55,757 nucleotides of DNA from Hyphomicrobiales bacterium. GTDB taxonomy: Bacteria; Pseudomonadota; Alphaproteobacteria; Rhizobiales; JAJFHB01. Numbering within the stretch: position 1 is the first letter of the stretch; each line of letters begins with the position of its first letter. The notes below the pieces were generated by a model, which did not search any database, had not been told where the DNA came from, and was given only the letters and a program-made list of their open reading frames with translations. The translations under genes and the position numbers were made by a program. Of the stretch, positions 8,946 to 16,580 are shown piece by piece. The DNA lies in contig JAJFHE010000060.1 of assembly GCA_021775755.1 (NCBI GenBank), positions 1-55,757 of the forward strand, read 5' to 3'.

Positions 8946-9791
8946 ATGAAGTTCGAAGGCACCAAGAATTATATTGCGACGGAAGATCTGCGTGTCGCGG
9001 TCAACGCGGCAATAACACTGGAGCGCCCGCTTCTCGTGAAGGGCGAACCCGGTACCGGCAAGACCGTACTCGCCATGGAAGTCGCCAAGGCGCTCGAGAC
9101 ACCGTTGATCGAATGGCACATCAAGTCGACCACCAAGGCGCAACAGGGCCTCTACGAATACGATGCGGTGAGCCGGCTGCGCGACAGCCAGCTCGGCGAC
9201 GAGCGCGTGCACGACATCGCCAATTACATCAAGAAGGGCAAGTTGTGGGAGGGCTTCACCCATGAAGCCCGGCCGATCCTTCTGATCGACGAGATCGACA
9301 AGGCTGATATCGAGTTTCCGAACGACCTGCTGCAGGAACTCGACCGCATGGAATTCTTCGTCTACGAGACCGGCGAGACGATCGTTGCGCAGCACCGCCC
9401 GGTGGTGATCATCACCTCAAACAACGAGAAAGAACTGCCTGACGCCTTCCTGCGCCGCTGTTTCTTCCACTACATCAAGTTTCCCGATGCCGACACGATG
9501 CGCGAGATCGTCGACGTGCATTTCCCCGGTCTCAAGGGCCGCCTCATCAAGGAGGCGCTCAGTGTCTTTTACGATATCCGCGATGTGCCGGGCCTCAAGA
9601 AAAAGCCCTCCACATCGGAGCTGCTCGACTGGATCAAGCTGCTTCTCAACGAAGATGTCGATCCGGAGGTGCTGCGCGAGCGCGACAATTCAAAACTCAT
9701 CCCGCCCCTGCATGGCGCGCTCTTGAAGAACGAACAGGACGTACACCTTTTCGAACGCCTCGCCTTCATGTCGCGGCGCGAGGGGCGCTAA
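8946..9791 (+). CDS. MoxR family AAA+ ATPase
   Basis: This 281-residue ATPase of the MoxR/CoxD type has a Walker A (GEPGTGKT, about 36-43), a Walker B (ILLIDEIDK, about 114-122), a sensor-1 region (VVIITSNNEKELPDAFLRRCFF) with the arginine finger, and a small lid domain to the C-terminus. MoxR proteins act as chaperones that activate or load cofactors into partner proteins, normally with a CoxE-type von Willebrand A protein encoded next to them. No such partner is present here: the next gene, after 21 bases, is an SDR. AGGAG precedes the ATG. The client is unknown. Confidence 0.9.
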   Translation: MKFEGTKNYIATEDLRVAVNAAITLERPLLVKGEPGTGKTVLAMEVAKALETPLIEWHIKSTTKAQQGLYEYDAVSRLRDSQLGDERVHDIANYIKKGKLWEGFTHEARPILLIDEIDKADIEFPNDLLQELDRMEFFVYETGETIVAQHRPVVIITSNNEKELPDAFLRRCFFHYIKFPDADTMREIVDVHFPGLKGRLIKEALSVFYDIRDVPGLKKKPSTSELLDWIKLLLNEDVDPEVLRERDNSKLIPPLHGALLKNEQDVHLFERLAFMSRREGR

Positions 9792-9812
9792 TACCAAAAA
9801 GTGGAGGCAGAG

Positions 9813-10517
9813 ATGGCAATTGAAAAAGTGGCAATTATTTCCGGCGGCGGTTCCGGTATGGGAGCCGGCGCTGCACGCAGACTGGCCGCAGACGGCTATC
9901 AGGTTGCCGTGATGTCTTCGTCCGGCAAGGGCGAGGCGCTCGGCAAGGAACTTGGCGGCATCGGTCTCACCGGATCCAATCAGTCCAATGACGACCTGCA
10001 AAAGCTGGTCGACATGACGATGGAGAAATGGGGGCGTATCGATGTTCTGGTCAACAGTGCGGGCCACGGGCCGCGCGGGCCGATCAACGATATCACCGAT
10101 GAAGACTGGCATACCGGAATGGATGTCTACTTCCTCAGTGCGGTACGCCCGACACGCATCGTCACGCCGATCATGCAGGCGCAGAAGTCCGGCTCCATCG
10201 TCAATATTTCGACCTTCGCCGCCTTCGAGCCCGACCCCGTTTTCCCGACATCGGGCGTAGCCCGTGCCGGCCTTGCCGCCTACACCAAGCTCTACTCCGA
10301 TGCCTACGCGGCCGACAACATCCGCATGAACAACGTCCTGCCGGGCTTCATCGACAGCCTGCCGGAGAACGAAGCGTTCCGCTCGCGCGTGCCCATGGGC
10401 CGCTACGGCATGGTAGATGAGATTTCCGCGACGGTAGCGTTCCTCGCCTCCGACGGCGCCGGCTACATCACCGGTCAGAACCTCCGCGTCGACGGTGGCA
10501 TCACGCGCTCGGTATAA
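9813..10517 (+). CDS. SDR family protein with degenerate active site
   Basis: This 234-residue Rossmann protein belongs to the short-chain dehydrogenase/reductase superfamily. The nucleotide-binding glycine motif (SGGGSGMGAG) and the NSAG-type motif (VNSAGHGP) are present. The usual catalytic pair YxxxK is not: the aligned segment reads PTSGVARAGLAAYTK, so Tyr is replaced by Ser and Lys by Arg, although the Ser in NISTF is kept. The C-terminal ITGQNLRVDGGI is normal. The ATG at 9813 was chosen over a GTG at 9801 because GGAGGCAG sits just upstream of it. It follows the MoxR gene closely and may be cotranscribed. It may bind cofactor without classical reductase activity. Confidence 0.85.
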   Translation: MAIEKVAIISGGGSGMGAGAARRLAADGYQVAVMSSSGKGEALGKELGGIGLTGSNQSNDDLQKLVDMTMEKWGRIDVLVNSAGHGPRGPINDITDEDWHTGMDVYFLSAVRPTRIVTPIMQAQKSGSIVNISTFAAFEPDPVFPTSGVARAGLAAYTKLYSDAYAADNIRMNNVLPGFIDSLPENEAFRSRVPMGRYGMVDEISATVAFLASDGAGYITGQNLRVDGGITRSV

Positions 10518-10666
10518 AGCTTTTATCCGGGCCAACCCGTGGACGACAAACGGGGAGAAGACTGTTCGAGCGTTCTTCTCGCCCCGCAGGTCTGCTTTGG
10601 CGAATGTGGTAGATGTGCCCGAGGCATTCAACCGAGTGCTGACATACAATAGCGAACGTGATCGTC

Positions 10667-11347
10667 ATGGCTCCGAAACCGGGAATCCTCGATGCTAGAT
10701 CCTGGCACTTTCCCGCCGAGGGTCTGGCGTTCCTCGAAGAACTGAAAGCCAACAACAGCCGGGACTGGTTCGCGCAGAACAAGGCGACCTACGAACGGGC
10801 GGTGAAGCGGCCGGCGGCGGTGTTTTGCTCGCTGGTCGAAAGCGAGCTGGCAAACCTGACGGGCCGCAAACACACATCAAAGGTTTTTCGTATCCATCGC
10901 GACGTGCGGTTCTCCAAGGACAAGACGCCCTATAACGTCCACTTGCATATTTCGTTTTTGCCGGTACAACCGGAAGGTACTCCTCCCGCCTGGCACTTCG
11001 GGCTGGGCCTTGAGAAACTCTCTCTTGGAGCGGGCACATTCGCGTTCGACAAACCCGTTCTGGAAGCCTACCGCAGCCGCGTCGGCGGCGCCGAGGGCGT
11101 GCGACTCGGCGACCTGTTATCCACGCTCCGGCGCGACGGCGTCCGCATCGGCGAGCCTGAACTCAAACGCGTGCCGGCCGGGTTTGAAAGCGATCACCCC
11201 TCGGGCGATCTTCTCAGGCGAAAAGGCCTGAGCGCCTGGATCGATATCGACGACCCGTCGGTGGCGACCGAAACCGGAATCGTAACCTCGTGTGCGGAAA
11301 GCTTCCGGCGACTTAAGCCGGTCTTCGACTGGCTTCTAGCTCTGTGA
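10667..11347 (+). CDS. DUF2461 family protein
   Basis: This 226-residue protein matches the DUF2461 (TIGR02453) family of unknown function. Recognisable segments are FLEELKANNSRDWFAQNKATYE (about 25-46), FRIHRDVRFSKDKTPYN (about 75-91) and a later GLEKLSLGAG. No signal peptide or membrane segment is visible. A GTG at 10658 would extend it by three residues; neither start has a strong ribosome site. It is separated by about 150 bases from the SDR, with no clear feature in that gap. I cannot assign a reaction. Confidence 0.85.
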   Translation: MAPKPGILDARSWHFPAEGLAFLEELKANNSRDWFAQNKATYERAVKRPAAVFCSLVESELANLTGRKHTSKVFRIHRDVRFSKDKTPYNVHLHISFLPVQPEGTPPAWHFGLGLEKLSLGAGTFAFDKPVLEAYRSRVGGAEGVRLGDLLSTLRRDGVRIGEPELKRVPAGFESDHPSGDLLRRKGLSAWIDIDDPSVATETGIVTSCAESFRRLKPVFDWLLAL

Positions 11348-11382
11348 ACTCCGGCCTTGTGACGGTCAGAACGGTTTCCCTG

Positions 11383-11808
11383 TCACAGGCATCTTTCTTT
11401 GGTCCACATGCCGGCAAACACGCCGCGGTAACAGGTCTGCTGCCACCACAGCGCTTCGATGTACCAGCCATCCACGCCATGTTTGACCTTGGCTGCCCAC
11501 CGTTCTCCGGCCACCGAGTCATCTGCAAAACCCTCCTGAGTAATCATAACCTCGTAGGTTTCGCCCGGCGCTTCGGTGATCTCAATCGACATGTTGGGAG
11601 GAGCGCGAAATTCGGCATATCCGGCAAACAGCGGTCCGAACAGCCCCATCAGTTCGGCCGCCCTTTGCGGTTCCCACTGCGCAACATCAAGCTCGCGCCA
11701 TTCGTCCATTGAGGAAAAATCCGCTTTCGTTTGGGCACTGGTGGTCAAGAACAACGAAAAAGCAAAAACCGCCGCCGCCATCGAGTAAGTCACAGATCTG
11801 GTCTTCAA
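11383..11808 (-). CDS. Small secreted protein of unknown function
   Basis: The 141-residue product starts with a Sec-type signal sequence: Lys and Arg in the first residues, a hydrophobic core MAAAVFAFSLFLTT and a likely cleavage near SAQTKA. The mature part has two Cys residues near the C-terminus (QQTCYRG and ERCL) and no motif I recognise. A TTG start at 11808 is proposed because GGAGCG lies 4 bases upstream and no ATG precedes the signal; the first ATG (11781) would cut the basic N-region. It follows the hydroxyacid dehydrogenase gene after 43 bases on the same strand and could be the last gene of that unit. Confidence 0.7.
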   Translation of the reverse strand: MKTRSVTYSMAAAVFAFSLFLTTSAQTKADFSSMDEWRELDVAQWEPQRAAELMGLFGPLFAGYAEFRAPPNMSIEITEAPGETYEVMITQEGFADDSVAGERWAAKVKHGVDGWYIEALWWQQTCYRGVFAGMWTKERCL

Positions 11809-11851
11809 GATGCGCTCCGTGTGGTTGTGTGATGTTCCGACAGCCGGGTCG

Positions 11852-12742
11852 TTAGTTTTCTTCCGATAGGGCTCTCGGCACCTTGGCGATGCCGGACTGG
11901 TCGAGGTCGCCCCACCCGCGCGCAACCATTTCGCGCCACATCTCCGTGCCCGCGGCCAGCAGCGGCAGCGTGATGCCGGACTGTTCGGCAAGCTCCAGCG
12001 TCTGGTCAAGGTCCTTCAACTGCGTGCGCGCGCGGCCGCCGGGCTCGAACGCCTTATCGAGCATGCGCTGGCCGTGCAGCTCCAGAATGCGGCTGCCGGC
12101 AAAGCCGCCAAGCAGCGCCTCGCGGGTTTTGGCCGGGTCGGCACCACCGGCCTCGGCCAGCAACAACGCCTCGGCAACCGCTGCCAGCGTCAGTCCGACG
12201 ATCACCTGGTTCGCCGCCTTCGCTACCTGCCCGGCACCCACCGGCCCGACATGGGTCCATGAGCGCCCCATGGCCTCGAAGCACGGCGCCACACGGGAGA
12301 GATCGGGTCCGACGCCGCCTGCCATGATGGTAAGCGCCGCCTCGCGCGCGCCAACCTCGCCGCCGGACACCGGAGCATCGGCAAACGCCGCGCCGTGTTC
12401 GGCAAGCAGGCCGGCCAGACGCCGCGTGGTTTCAACCCGCGATGTGCCCATGTCGACAACGAGGGATCCGTCCACGAGGCCGGACATCAGCCCGTCCACG
12501 CCTTCCACGATCTCTTCAAGTGCCGGAGTATCGAGGACGCACACAATGATGATGCCGGGACCAATCCTGGAAGCGAGTTCAGCCGGTGTTGCGGCAACCC
12601 CGCAGCCACACGATTGCGCCAGCGCATCGGCCCTTTCACGCGTGCGGTTGTAGACGGTGACGTCAAATCCGGCTTCAACCAGATTGCGCGCCATATGCGC
12701 GCCCATCAGCCCAAGGCCCGCGAACCCGATAGTTTCGCTCAT
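11852..12742 (-). CDS. NAD(P)-dependent beta-hydroxyacid dehydrogenase (3-hydroxyisobutyrate dehydrogenase-like)
   Basis: This 296-residue protein is of the 6-phosphogluconate/3-hydroxyisobutyrate dehydrogenase family. It has the Rossmann glycine motif GFAGLGLMGAHMARNL at the N-terminus, the substrate-binding DAPVSGGEVGA near residue 120, and GAGQVAKAANQ with the catalytic Lys near 170. It oxidises a beta-hydroxyacid or reduces the semialdehyde; the specific substrate is not clear. The ATG at 12742 fits the family start, and a longer frame to 12970 is an artefact overlapping the upstream gene. It lies 17 bases after the FAD oxidoreductase and is surely cotranscribed with it, suggesting sequential oxidation of an amine-derived compound. 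Confidence 0.88.
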   Translation of the reverse strand: MSETIGFAGLGLMGAHMARNLVEAGFDVTVYNRTRERADALAQSCGCGVAATPAELASRIGPGIIIVCVLDTPALEEIVEGVDGLMSGLVDGSLVVDMGTSRVETTRRLAGLLAEHGAAFADAPVSGGEVGAREAALTIMAGGVGPDLSRVAPCFEAMGRSWTHVGPVGAGQVAKAANQVIVGLTLAAVAEALLLAEAGGADPAKTREALLGGFAGSRILELHGQRMLDKAFEPGGRARTQLKDLDQTLELAEQSGITLPLLAAGTEMWREMVARGWGDLDQSGIAKVPRALSEEN

Positions 12743-12759
12743 CCCCGCAAATCCCCTGT

Positions 12760-14037
12760 TCAACTCTTTTCGTCGATCCTGTCGCGCAACTGATACCACC
12801 AGTAGGCGGCTTGTGTCCCCATGCGGCCGATGGGTCCCCCGCCCCAGCGCGCGCCGAACGGGCCGAAGAGTTCGATGCGGTGGGTCTCGCCGGCGATGGC
12901 TTCGGCGATGACGCGCCCCGCAATCGCCGTCGTGTTGAGGCCATGGCCGCCAAAGGCGGTCGACACCCACAACCCGCGCGACAGCCGCCGCACGATCGGC
13001 ATCTTGTGCACCGCGTAGCCCATTAGCCCGACCCAGGCGTATTCACTTTCAAGTGAGGTGAGCTGCGGATAGATGCTCTGAATGTCGCGTTTGAGCATCG
13101 GGGCGAGATCGCGCGGTTCGGCGCGCTGCGTGGTGATGCGTCCGCCCCAGAGCAGCCGGCCGTCGGCGAGGCGCCGGTAATAGTCTCCCGCCCGGCGCGT
13201 GTCGGAAATGGCCGCCGTTGTGGCGATCGCCCCGTCAAGTGCATCGGCGCACGGCGTGCTCGCCACCACATAGGTCGCCACCGGCAGCACGGCGCGGTCA
13301 ACCCTCTTCGAAAGCCCGCGCCCGTAAGCACTGGTGCACAACACCACATCATCGGCGCGCACCGACCCGCCGGCGCAGGTCACAACTTGCCTGCCGTCCT
13401 GCGAACCGATGGCCGTTGCGCGCGTGTTCTCGAACACTTCCACACCCGCCGCCTCGCAGGCCGATGCCAGCTGCAGCACATAGTTCAGCGGGTGCATGTG
13501 AAAACCCGACGCGTCGCTCTCTCCCTGGAAATACCGCTTGGTCTTGAGACGCTTACGCACCTCGCCGGCGGACAAGAACTCCGCCTCATCGCCATAAGTT
13601 TCCGCCATGTGCCGCACATGGGCGGCGAAGTCGTCACCGCTGTCATGGCGCACGACATGCAGTCTGCCATGCGTCATCGCGACACCGCGCATGGTGAAGC
13701 GCTCGACATTGTTTTCTACGATGTCGACACCCTCGCGAGACAGCGCATACAGGCGGCGCGCATGATCGGCACCGAGCTTGCGCTCCAGCGCACCGGTGTC
13801 TTGCGAATAGCCCGCACCGACAAATCCGCCATTGCGTCCCGACGCCCCCCAACCGACGCGTGCCGCCTCCAGCACCGCAACGCGCTTGCCGCGTTCGGCC
13901 AATTCAAGCGCGGCGGAGAGGCCCGCTAGCCCGCCGCCGACGATACAGACATCCACCTCACGGTCGCCCGCAAGCTCGGCACGCTCTTCGTCGTCAATCG
14001 CCGTTGCGGCATAGTAGGTTTCGGGGTACGCAACCAT
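12760..14037 (-). CDS. FAD-dependent amine oxidase of the DAO family (gamma-glutamylputrescine oxidase-like)
   Basis: This 425-residue flavoprotein resembles PuuB/OrdL. The FAD dinucleotide motif is VDVCIVGGGLAGLSAALELAE (about 28-48), followed by VLEAARVGWGASGRNGG, the typical covalent-flavin or FAD pyrophosphate segment of this group, and a C-terminal GGHGLNTTAIAGRVIAEAI. Such enzymes oxidise secondary amines or amino acids, giving aldehyde, amine and H2O2. AAGG precedes the ATG. It is first in an operon with the hydroxyacid dehydrogenase. The exact amine is unknown; polyamine conjugates or sarcosine-like compounds are possible. Confidence 0.88.
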   Translation of the reverse strand: MVAYPETYYAATAIDDEERAELAGDREVDVCIVGGGLAGLSAALELAERGKRVAVLEAARVGWGASGRNGGFVGAGYSQDTGALERKLGADHARRLYALSREGVDIVENNVERFTMRGVAMTHGRLHVVRHDSGDDFAAHVRHMAETYGDEAEFLSAGEVRKRLKTKRYFQGESDASGFHMHPLNYVLQLASACEAAGVEVFENTRATAIGSQDGRQVVTCAGGSVRADDVVLCTSAYGRGLSKRVDRAVLPVATYVVASTPCADALDGAIATTAAISDTRRAGDYYRRLADGRLLWGGRITTQRAEPRDLAPMLKRDIQSIYPQLTSLESEYAWVGLMGYAVHKMPIVRRLSRGLWVSTAFGGHGLNTTAIAGRVIAEAIAGETHRIELFGPFGARWGGGPIGRMGTQAAYWWYQLRDRIDEKS

Positions 14038-14115
14038 TTGAAGCCTTCATGTTTTCGACATGTTAGCGTGGCAGTGACGCTTGTCAGGGCCACGCCTTAC
14101 CGGACCACAGGACAC

Positions 14116-14643
14116 ATGCTCACGCTGTATTTGCTGCGTCACGCGAAATCAAGCTGGGATCGCGAAGATCTCTCCGATCTTGAACGTCCGTTGTCTGCCC
14201 GAGGCAAAGATGCAGCGCCCCGGATGGGAAGGTTTATGCGCGCCCGCGGCTACCGCCCGGAGCTGATCTTGTGCTCACCGGCGCAGCGCACACGCGACAC
14301 ATTAAAGCTTGCCTTCCCCAAGTCGCCCGAGGTTTGCGAGGTGCGGATTGTCGAGGGACTGTATAATTTCGGCGACGGCACCGGCCTGATCGACATCGTG
14401 GCGCGGGAAGCGGGCAGCCATGAGAGCGTCCTGGTGATCGGCCACAACCCGTCGACGGAAAGCGCCGCCACCCGACTCTCGGGCACAAGCTGCAGCGACG
14501 ATTGCCGCAGAATGGCGCACAAGTTTCCCACCTGCTCCCTCGCGGTCATCGAGTTCGACATGACATCGTGGCACGACATCGCCGACGGCAAGGGCAAGCT
14601 GATCAGCTTCACGCGCCCGAAGGATCTGGTTTCCGCGGTGTAG
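14116..14643 (+). CDS. Histidine phosphatase family protein, SixA type
   Basis: This 175-residue protein is a branch-1 histidine phosphatase similar to SixA. The phosphohistidine-forming motif RHAKSSW is at residues 8-14, an Arg in CSPAQRTRDT follows at about 54-63, and the second His is in VIGHNPS near residue 113. SixA removes phosphate from His-containing phosphotransfer proteins. The ATG at 14116 was chosen because the protein then begins MLTLYLLRHAK as in the family. It is divergent from the FAD oxidase gene and followed by a MITE-like element. The target is unknown. Confidence 0.87.
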   Translation: MLTLYLLRHAKSSWDREDLSDLERPLSARGKDAAPRMGRFMRARGYRPELILCSPAQRTRDTLKLAFPKSPEVCEVRIVEGLYNFGDGTGLIDIVAREAGSHESVLVIGHNPSTESAATRLSGTSCSDDCRRMAHKFPTCSLAVIEFDMTSWHDIADGKGKLISFTRPKDLVSAV

Positions 14644-14678
14644 TTTACCGGATCCTGCATTCACAAATACAAACCAGC

Positions 14679-14943
14679 TAATTCCAAGGGCGGCAATTAT
14701 TGACCCGTTTCACCGGGATGATTTTACCCTCCGGCAAGGCGCGTACTGCGCCGCGGTACAGGTACCGTAAGCAGTACGCAACGCTGCGGGAGGGCAAAAG
14801 CACCCGGCCTGCGGTGGGCCATTCCGGCCGTCGACCACGTTGCGGGCGTTGTCCGATACACCGCATCGCACTGCGGCCCGCGCCTCGTCGAGCGAGCCGG
14901 AATGACCCATGAAATGCGTCAATAATTGCCGCCCTTGGTATTA
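14679..14943. mobile_element. MITE-like element, 265 bp, with 25-bp terminal inverted repeats (copy 1)
   Basis: The element begins TAATT then CCAAGGGCGGCAATTATTGA (14684-14703) and ends with the exact reverse complement of that 20-mer (14919-14938) followed by TATTA; 24 of 25 terminal bases pair. The inverted symmetry continues imperfectly inward for another 20 bases. A second copy of the left end starts at 55707 with 49 of 51 bases identical, so the sequence is repeated and mobile or formerly mobile. It encodes no credible protein. It lies between sixA and a MarR gene. No clear target-site duplication could be separated from the TAAT/ATTA ends. The transposase that moves it is not in the window. 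Confidence 0.85.
14727..14794. repeat. Nested hairpin inside MITE copy 1
   Basis: Three nested arms pair in order: CCCTCC (14727) with GGAGGG (14789), GCGTACTGC (14741) with GCAGTACGC (14771), and CGGTAC (14754) with GTACCG (14762) around a 2-base loop. Together they give a long, nearly continuous stem-loop of about 68 bases in DNA or RNA. Confidence 0.75.
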
Positions 14944-15290
14944 GCCTATAATCGATACAAGCGAATGAAGCGGGCCTCTGCGTTCGTATGTGCTCATGAG
15001 GCAACCCCTGTGCAGAACAAGATCGTCATCGCAACGGAATGACAGAGGTTGCTGTTCAATGACCGGCTTAATTTCTCGTGCGAGAGGTTCTTGTGGCGCA
15101 CCTGTGGTCAAGGGTCGCGGAAATTTGGCGATCCCATGTTGGCATTGTTCCAACGTCAAAGGCGGTGGCGACCAACGATCGTAGTTGGGTTGACGTCGCA
15201 ATCCAGGGACCGGAGGTCCGCTTTCGACTTCCATTCAGACGCTCACGAAAGGAACCGACAAGGGGGATTTTTCCCAGGCTGACCTTGTTC
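14944..15290. other. Intergenic stretch without a supported gene
   Basis: The 347 bases between the MITE-like element and the MarR gene contain only short frames with no family resemblance. No terminator, tRNA or repeat copy was recognised here. Confidence 0.5.
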
Positions 15291-15725
15291 TTACCGCCTG
15301 ATCAAAGAATTAAGTGCCAATGCAATCTCTTCCGGCTCGTATTCGGTTGGCAGCCCATACATATGCTCGTGGATAAGCGGACCATAAATCATCCACATTT
15401 GTTTTCGCACCTGGCACCCCTTTGCGGTGATACGAAGCACCTTGCCGCGTCGGTCATCTTGAAAAACACTTTCCTCCAACAACCCCTCGCCGATCATGCG
15501 GCGGAGCAGCCGGGATAGGTTCGATTGCTCGAAAAGCAGTGACTTTTCCATCTCGAAGGGGCGCAGGCCCCCATCCTTGGCACGCTCGATGGCCCACAGG
15601 ACGTCGTACCAGCGCAGGGGCGGCAGGCCCTCGGCTTTGAGCGTCGAATCCATCACCCCATAGATGGACCGTTGCGCCAGGTTCAGGGCCACCCAAAGTG
15701 CGGTCTCTTCGGCTGTTGGGTGCAT
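15291..15725 (-). CDS. MarR family transcriptional regulator
   Basis: A 144-residue MarR repressor. The helix-turn-helix spans about residues 55-90 (GLRPFEMEKSLLF, then SNLSRLLRRMIGEGLL) and the wing contains FQDDRRGKVLRIT with the conserved D-R-R. GGGAAG precedes the ATG. It is divergent from a YceI gene, and a TAGATG-N6-CATCTA palindrome lies between them, so it probably represses itself and the YceI/cytochrome b561 pair. The effector is unknown; similar MarR-YceI arrangements respond to oxidants or organic compounds. Confidence 0.88.
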   Translation of the reverse strand: MHPTAEETALWVALNLAQRSIYGVMDSTLKAEGLPPLRWYDVLWAIERAKDGGLRPFEMEKSLLFEQSNLSRLLRRMIGEGLLEESVFQDDRRGKVLRITAKGCQVRKQMWMIYGPLIHEHMYGLPTEYEPEEIALALNSLIRR

Positions 15726-15772
15726 GTCTTCAACTTCCCGTGATTTGCGTTACGAAGCAAATTATAGCCAGA

Positions 15773-15790
15773 TAGATGCATATTCATCTA
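15773..15790. promoter_or_regulatory. Palindromic operator between MarR and YceI genes
   Basis: TAGATG (15773-15778) and CATCTA (15785-15790) form a perfect inverted repeat with a 6-base centre, 47 bases from the MarR ATG. A second weaker repeat, TTTGC (15744-15748) and GCAAA (15757-15761), lies closer to MarR. The position between divergent genes and the size suit a MarR dimer site. Confidence 0.6.
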
Positions 15791-15883
15791 ACAGCCGTTA
15801 AACTGACGCCGATGCAGGCCGTCGAGAGCAATGGCGTTGAATGGGCCGGCCAGCGTGGGCCATGAGGAAATGGAGTAAAGAAC

Positions 15884-16483
15884 ATGACGAAATTTTCGAG
15901 AACTTCAAGACTGGCGGCGCTGTCGCTGATAGCTGTCCTACCGACAGTATCGGCCTATGCTGCAGAAACCTATTACACCGACCAAGGGCATACGGAAGTG
16001 CACTTCGGGTGGAGCCATGCGGGCGTATCCATGCAGAGCGGTGAGTTCACCGTAGCGAACGGCAAACTGGTTCTCGATCCCGACAATGTGGAAAATTCCT
16101 CCGTCAACGTGACGATCGACGCGACCAGCCTGTCCACCGGTTTCGGCCCGCTTGACGACGACCTGATGAGCGAGAATTTCCTCGAGGTCGAGACATATCC
16201 GGAAATTACTTTCGTCAGCACCTCAGTGACGAAAACCGGCGACCAGACCGCCGATGTGATCGGCAATCTTACCATTCACGGCGTGACCAATCAGGTGACT
16301 CTGACGACCACACTGACCCATCGCGGCGAGCATCCGCTGGCATCGTTCTTAGACTTCTATAGAGGCAAGTGGGTTGCCTTCACGGCAACGACGGAAATCG
16401 ATCATCAGGCCTTCAACGTGGGCGGTTTTTCGACCGGTCCGATCTCGATCACTATAGTGTCCGAACTGAAGGACCGCGAATAG
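15884..16483 (+). CDS. Periplasmic YceI family protein
   Basis: A 199-residue YceI-domain protein. A Sec signal peptide covers about residues 1-26 (RTSRLAALSLIAVLP ... SAYA|AET). The lipocalin-like beta-barrel follows, with the typical HTEVHFGWSHAG, the VTIDATSLSTG segment and the ending FSTGPISITIVSEL. YceI barrels bind long isoprenoid chains such as polyprenyl quinones. GGAG precedes the ATG. It is followed by a cytochrome b561-YceI fusion after 97 bases, which implies transfer of an isoprenoid quinone or redox equivalents at the outer face of the inner membrane. Likely repressed by the divergent MarR. Confidence 0.9.
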   Translation: MTKFSRTSRLAALSLIAVLPTVSAYAAETYYTDQGHTEVHFGWSHAGVSMQSGEFTVANGKLVLDPDNVENSSVNVTIDATSLSTGFGPLDDDLMSENFLEVETYPEITFVSTSVTKTGDQTADVIGNLTIHGVTNQVTLTTTLTHRGEHPLASFLDFYRGKWVAFTATTEIDHQAFNVGGFSTGPISITIVSELKDRE

Positions 16484-16580
16484 CGAGGGCCCAGCTCACA
16501 GTTCGCGGCAATAACCGCGCATGGGCATCGGTTCTGCCTATTGTCATGAGACTATCCAGACGCGGCGTGGGAGCACGTGA

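Noticed and set aside
8697-9395. 232-residue frame antisense to the MoxR gene
   Set aside because: It overlaps a complete Walker A/B ATPase and has no recognisable domain.
12743-12970. N-terminal extension of the hydroxyacid dehydrogenase
   Set aside because: It would overlap the upstream oxidase gene and is Arg-rich nonsense; the family start is the ATG at 12742.
14700-14922. Short frames inside the MITE-like element on both strands
   Set aside because: Their sequence is explained by the terminal repeats and the internal hairpin; no ribosome site or protein family.
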